Below are positions 5,750 to 7,274 of a DNA stretch of 7,274 bases, piece by piece. The notes beneath the pieces are model-generated. The model ran no database searches. It saw only the letters and a list, made by a program, of their open reading frames with translations, and was not told the DNA's origin. Location: NCBI GenBank assembly GCA_946061495.1, contig CAMGSV010000134.1:1-7274 (forward strand). The letters run 5' to 3'. Numbering within the stretch: the stretch's first letter is position 1; each line of letters opens with the position of its first letter. The translations under genes and the position numbers were made by a program. Source of the stretch: an uncultured Spirochaetales bacterium (GTDB taxonomy: Bacteria > Spirochaetota > Spirochaetia > Treponematales > Treponemataceae).

Positions 5750-7048
5750 TTACAAGACACCTGTTGCCTTTACAATGTCCGCAGTCTCCTGCTTGTTCAA
5801 CACACGGACAATCCGAAGACCAGTGTCACTAGTCTTGATGGTGACAGGCTTTCCAGACTCATCCCGCTCTCCCACCAACTGCACGATGGGATGCTTGGGA
5901 TTCTCCGGGTTTACATCCACTACCCGACCAACCTTGCCGTTGGACAGAAACACGTAGGAACCAATGGGAAACAGCGAAAGGCTGTACAGAAGAGCCTTGA
6001 TAACAAGCTCGTCATACTGCTTTGTCTGGTTCTTCAGCAGTTCTACCATTGCCTCAAAGGAGCTGACGGCAGCCTTATAGGTTCTGGGAGCGGTAATTGC
6101 CTCGAAGGAGCACACCACAGAAATAATCTTTGCGTATAGAGAAATCTTTTCTCCCCGAATATGGCGGGGATATCCAGTGCCATCCTCCTTCTCATGATGC
6201 TCCAAAACTGCCAGGCAGACATTGAGGGGAGCGTCAAAGCTTTTGAGGATGGTATAAGAAACGATGGGATGGGTATTCAGCAGATTTTTCTCCACAGGGG
6301 ACAGATTCCTCTGGGACAGATACAGTTGACTGGGGATACGAATCATGCCAATCTCATGGAGGACACAGGCCACACCCAACTCCGTTAGTTTAGTGATGGA
6401 CATGTGCAGCTGCAGCCCCACAGTAATTGCCAAGACGGTGGAGCGCAGCGAGTGGGCAATCAGGAAGTTCTTGGGATTCTTGTCCTGATTGGGATGTACC
6501 TGCAGCACATACCGACGATTTGCCTTCACAAAGCTGCATAACTCCTTCACCTTATGGGAAAGGGCCTCCAGATCTATATCCTTATGGGTGGCATAATAGG
6601 TATAGATATCGAATATAAAATCCATGAAGCCGTCATATACATGCTGGACCACATTGAGCCTATTGTTTTCATCGGCAATGTGGGAAAAATCAAATTTTGT
6701 TTCTATATCCCCAGCATCCAGTACAGGAGTATCTTTTTTTTTCTTGTTGATATCCTCAATCCCCATCTCCTCCATGGAGACATCCTCCGTGGTGCTGGAG
6801 AAGGCGGTGGAGGCAGAAAAACGAACGGGACCAGCGGCAGCCTGCTTTGTTACATTGGAGGCTATCTCACCAAGAATCCCCAAGTCACCATGGGAATACA
6901 CCTCCGTGAATTGCCACTCCTTGAGGGCATCAATCAATCCTTTCTGAACCTTCGCACCACGATTGAGGAGGAGAAAAGTATTGTCAAGCATAACATCTTC
7001 AGTAAAACGAACATCTTCTTTGAGATCGAACACTTTAAAAGAATTCAT
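5750..7048 (-). CDS. HD-GYP-like signalling protein with altered metal-site motifs
   Basis: A 432-residue protein without membrane segments. HD-GYP proteins usually hydrolyse cyclic di-GMP. Residues 1-60 (FKVFDLKEDVRFTEDVML onward) form a small N-terminal domain resembling the input domain found before many HD-GYP domains. About 61-120 is a polar linker with a KKKK run (102-105). The HD-GYP-like core is about 125-360: H199 (IAHSLRST), H231-E232 (LHEIGM), H260 (THP), H284-H285 and GYP 292-294 within HHEKEDGTGYPRHIRG. A C-terminal beta-rich extension (SYVFLSNGKVGRVVDVNPENP) is typical of the family. Differences: HD is HE, the following Lys is Met, and the last metal-ligand Asp (as in D-x-F-D-A-L-T) is Cys313 in VVCSFEAIT. 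It may be an inactive c-di-GMP sensor or an enzyme with a different metal site. The ATG at 7048 has AAGGGG just upstream. It appears monocistronic. Confidence 0.88.
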   Translation of the reverse strand: MNSFKVFDLKEDVRFTEDVMLDNTFLLLNRGAKVQKGLIDALKEWQFTEVYSHGDLGILGEIASNVTKQAAAGPVRFSASTAFSSTTEDVSMEEMGIEDINKKKKDTPVLDAGDIETKFDFSHIADENNRLNVVQHVYDGFMDFIFDIYTYYATHKDIDLEALSHKVKELCSFVKANRRYVLQVHPNQDKNPKNFLIAHSLRSTVLAITVGLQLHMSITKLTELGVACVLHEIGMIRIPSQLYLSQRNLSPVEKNLLNTHPIVSYTILKSFDAPLNVCLAVLEHHEKEDGTGYPRHIRGEKISLYAKIISVVCSFEAITAPRTYKAAVSSFEAMVELLKNQTKQYDELVIKALLYSLSLFPIGSYVFLSNGKVGRVVDVNPENPKHPIVQLVGERDESGKPVTIKTSDTGLRIVRVLNKQETADIVKATGVL

Positions 7049-7098
7049 ACTTTCCCCTTGTCAAAAACTCTTCCTATAGTATCGGAACAGAATGTTAA

Positions 7099-7127
7099 TT
7101 TCTACACTTAATTATAATTACTTGCAA
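7099..7127 (-). promoter_or_regulatory. Weak candidate promoter of the HD-GYP-like gene
   Basis: On the minus strand TTGCAA (7127-7122), a 17-base AT-rich spacer and TAGAAA (7104-7099) could drive the HD-GYP-like gene, with a leader of about 44 bases. A perfect TATAAT on the same strand (7116-7111) has no matching -35 at the right distance. A promoter is expected here because a strong terminator lies immediately upstream, but the choice of boxes is uncertain. Confidence 0.3.
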
Positions 7128-7128
7128 A

Positions 7129-7161
7129 TAAAAAACTGGTCTGTAGAAGACTACAGACCAG
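7129..7161 (-). terminator. Strong rho-independent terminator after the right-edge gene
   Basis: CTGGTCTGTAG (7136-7146) and CTACAGACCAG (7151-7161) form a perfect 11-bp stem with a 4-base loop. On the minus strand it runs into TTTTTTATTTG. It lies 28 bases after the stop of the right-edge minus-strand gene and insulates the HD-GYP-like gene from it. On the plus strand no T-run follows. Confidence 0.88.
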
Positions 7162-7189
7162 AATCAAGACATATACAGCAGATAAACAC

Positions 7190-7274
7190 TTACGGCGTCT
7201 GGATGTCGATACCGCCGTACGGGCCCTCCCACCGTACAGTAATAATATCGGAGGTGGCAAATGGAACTTTAGAA
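7190..7274 (-). CDS. C-terminal end of an unrecognised protein (5' part outside the window)
   Basis: A minus-strand frame is open from the right edge to a TAA at 7192-7190, giving the last 27 residues of a protein ending WEGPYGGIDIQTP. Evidence that it is real: the open frame, a plausible composition, and a perfect terminator on the same strand 28 bases beyond the stop. I do not recognise the family from so short a tail. Confidence 0.55.
   Translation of the reverse strand, partial: SKVPFATSDIITVRWEGPYGGIDIQTP

Noticed and set aside
6554..7111. A 185-codon open frame on the plus strand, opposite the HD-GYP-like gene
   Set aside because: It overlaps the HD-GYP-like coding sequence and its leader, has no recognisable motif, and the minus-strand frame has clear family signatures.
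1..7274. A mobile element, defence system or CRISPR array
   Set aside because: No transposase, integrase, terminal repeats, spacer-repeat pattern or defence-type domains are seen. All recognisable genes are housekeeping or signalling genes.

Overview
The window looks like ordinary chromosomal sequence from a bacterium of moderate GC content, with GC-rich third codon positions. A spirochaete (Treponema/Sphaerochaeta-like) is my best guess. The guess rests on the style of the HD-GYP-like protein, a homodimer-type glycyl-tRNA synthetase and a two-domain META lipoprotein, judged from memory of these families without any search. No phage, transposon, CRISPR array, tRNA or rRNA is visible.

Layout, left to right. 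(1) A plus-strand pair: the 3' part of a nicotinate phosphoribosyltransferase gene (pncB, cut by the left edge), followed 3 bases later by a complete cardiolipin synthase gene whose stop codon lies in the first of three tandem 16-bp palindromic repeats. (2) A minus-strand pair: a lipoprotein with two META/HslJ-like domains, a strong terminator, and then rpmB (ribosomal protein L28, four-cysteine form) with its own terminator facing the cls gene. (3) A divergent promoter region of about 140 bp between the lipoprotein gene and glyS. It has a good sigma70-like promoter on each strand and a perfect small dyad touching both -35 boxes. (4) A plus-strand pair: glyS (glycyl-tRNA synthetase) and, 36 bases on, an aldo/keto-reductase-fold protein that lacks two of the four usual catalytic residues. 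(5) A minus-strand HD-GYP-like protein, convergent with the reductase gene, whose metal-site motifs are altered (HE for HD, Cys for the last Asp). (6) A perfect 11-bp-stem terminator and, at the right edge, the last 27 codons of an unrecognised minus-strand gene.

The genes do not form one pathway. They cover NAD salvage, membrane lipid synthesis, translation (L28, GlyRS), an envelope lipoprotein and a signalling-type protein. I found no clear new multi-gene system. The points most worth a second look are the two enzyme-fold proteins with degenerate active sites, the tandem GNRA-hairpin repeats at the cls stop codon, the divergent operator-like dyad, the T8 tract at the predicted 5' end of the glyS mRNA and the A9 tract inside the HD-GYP gene.
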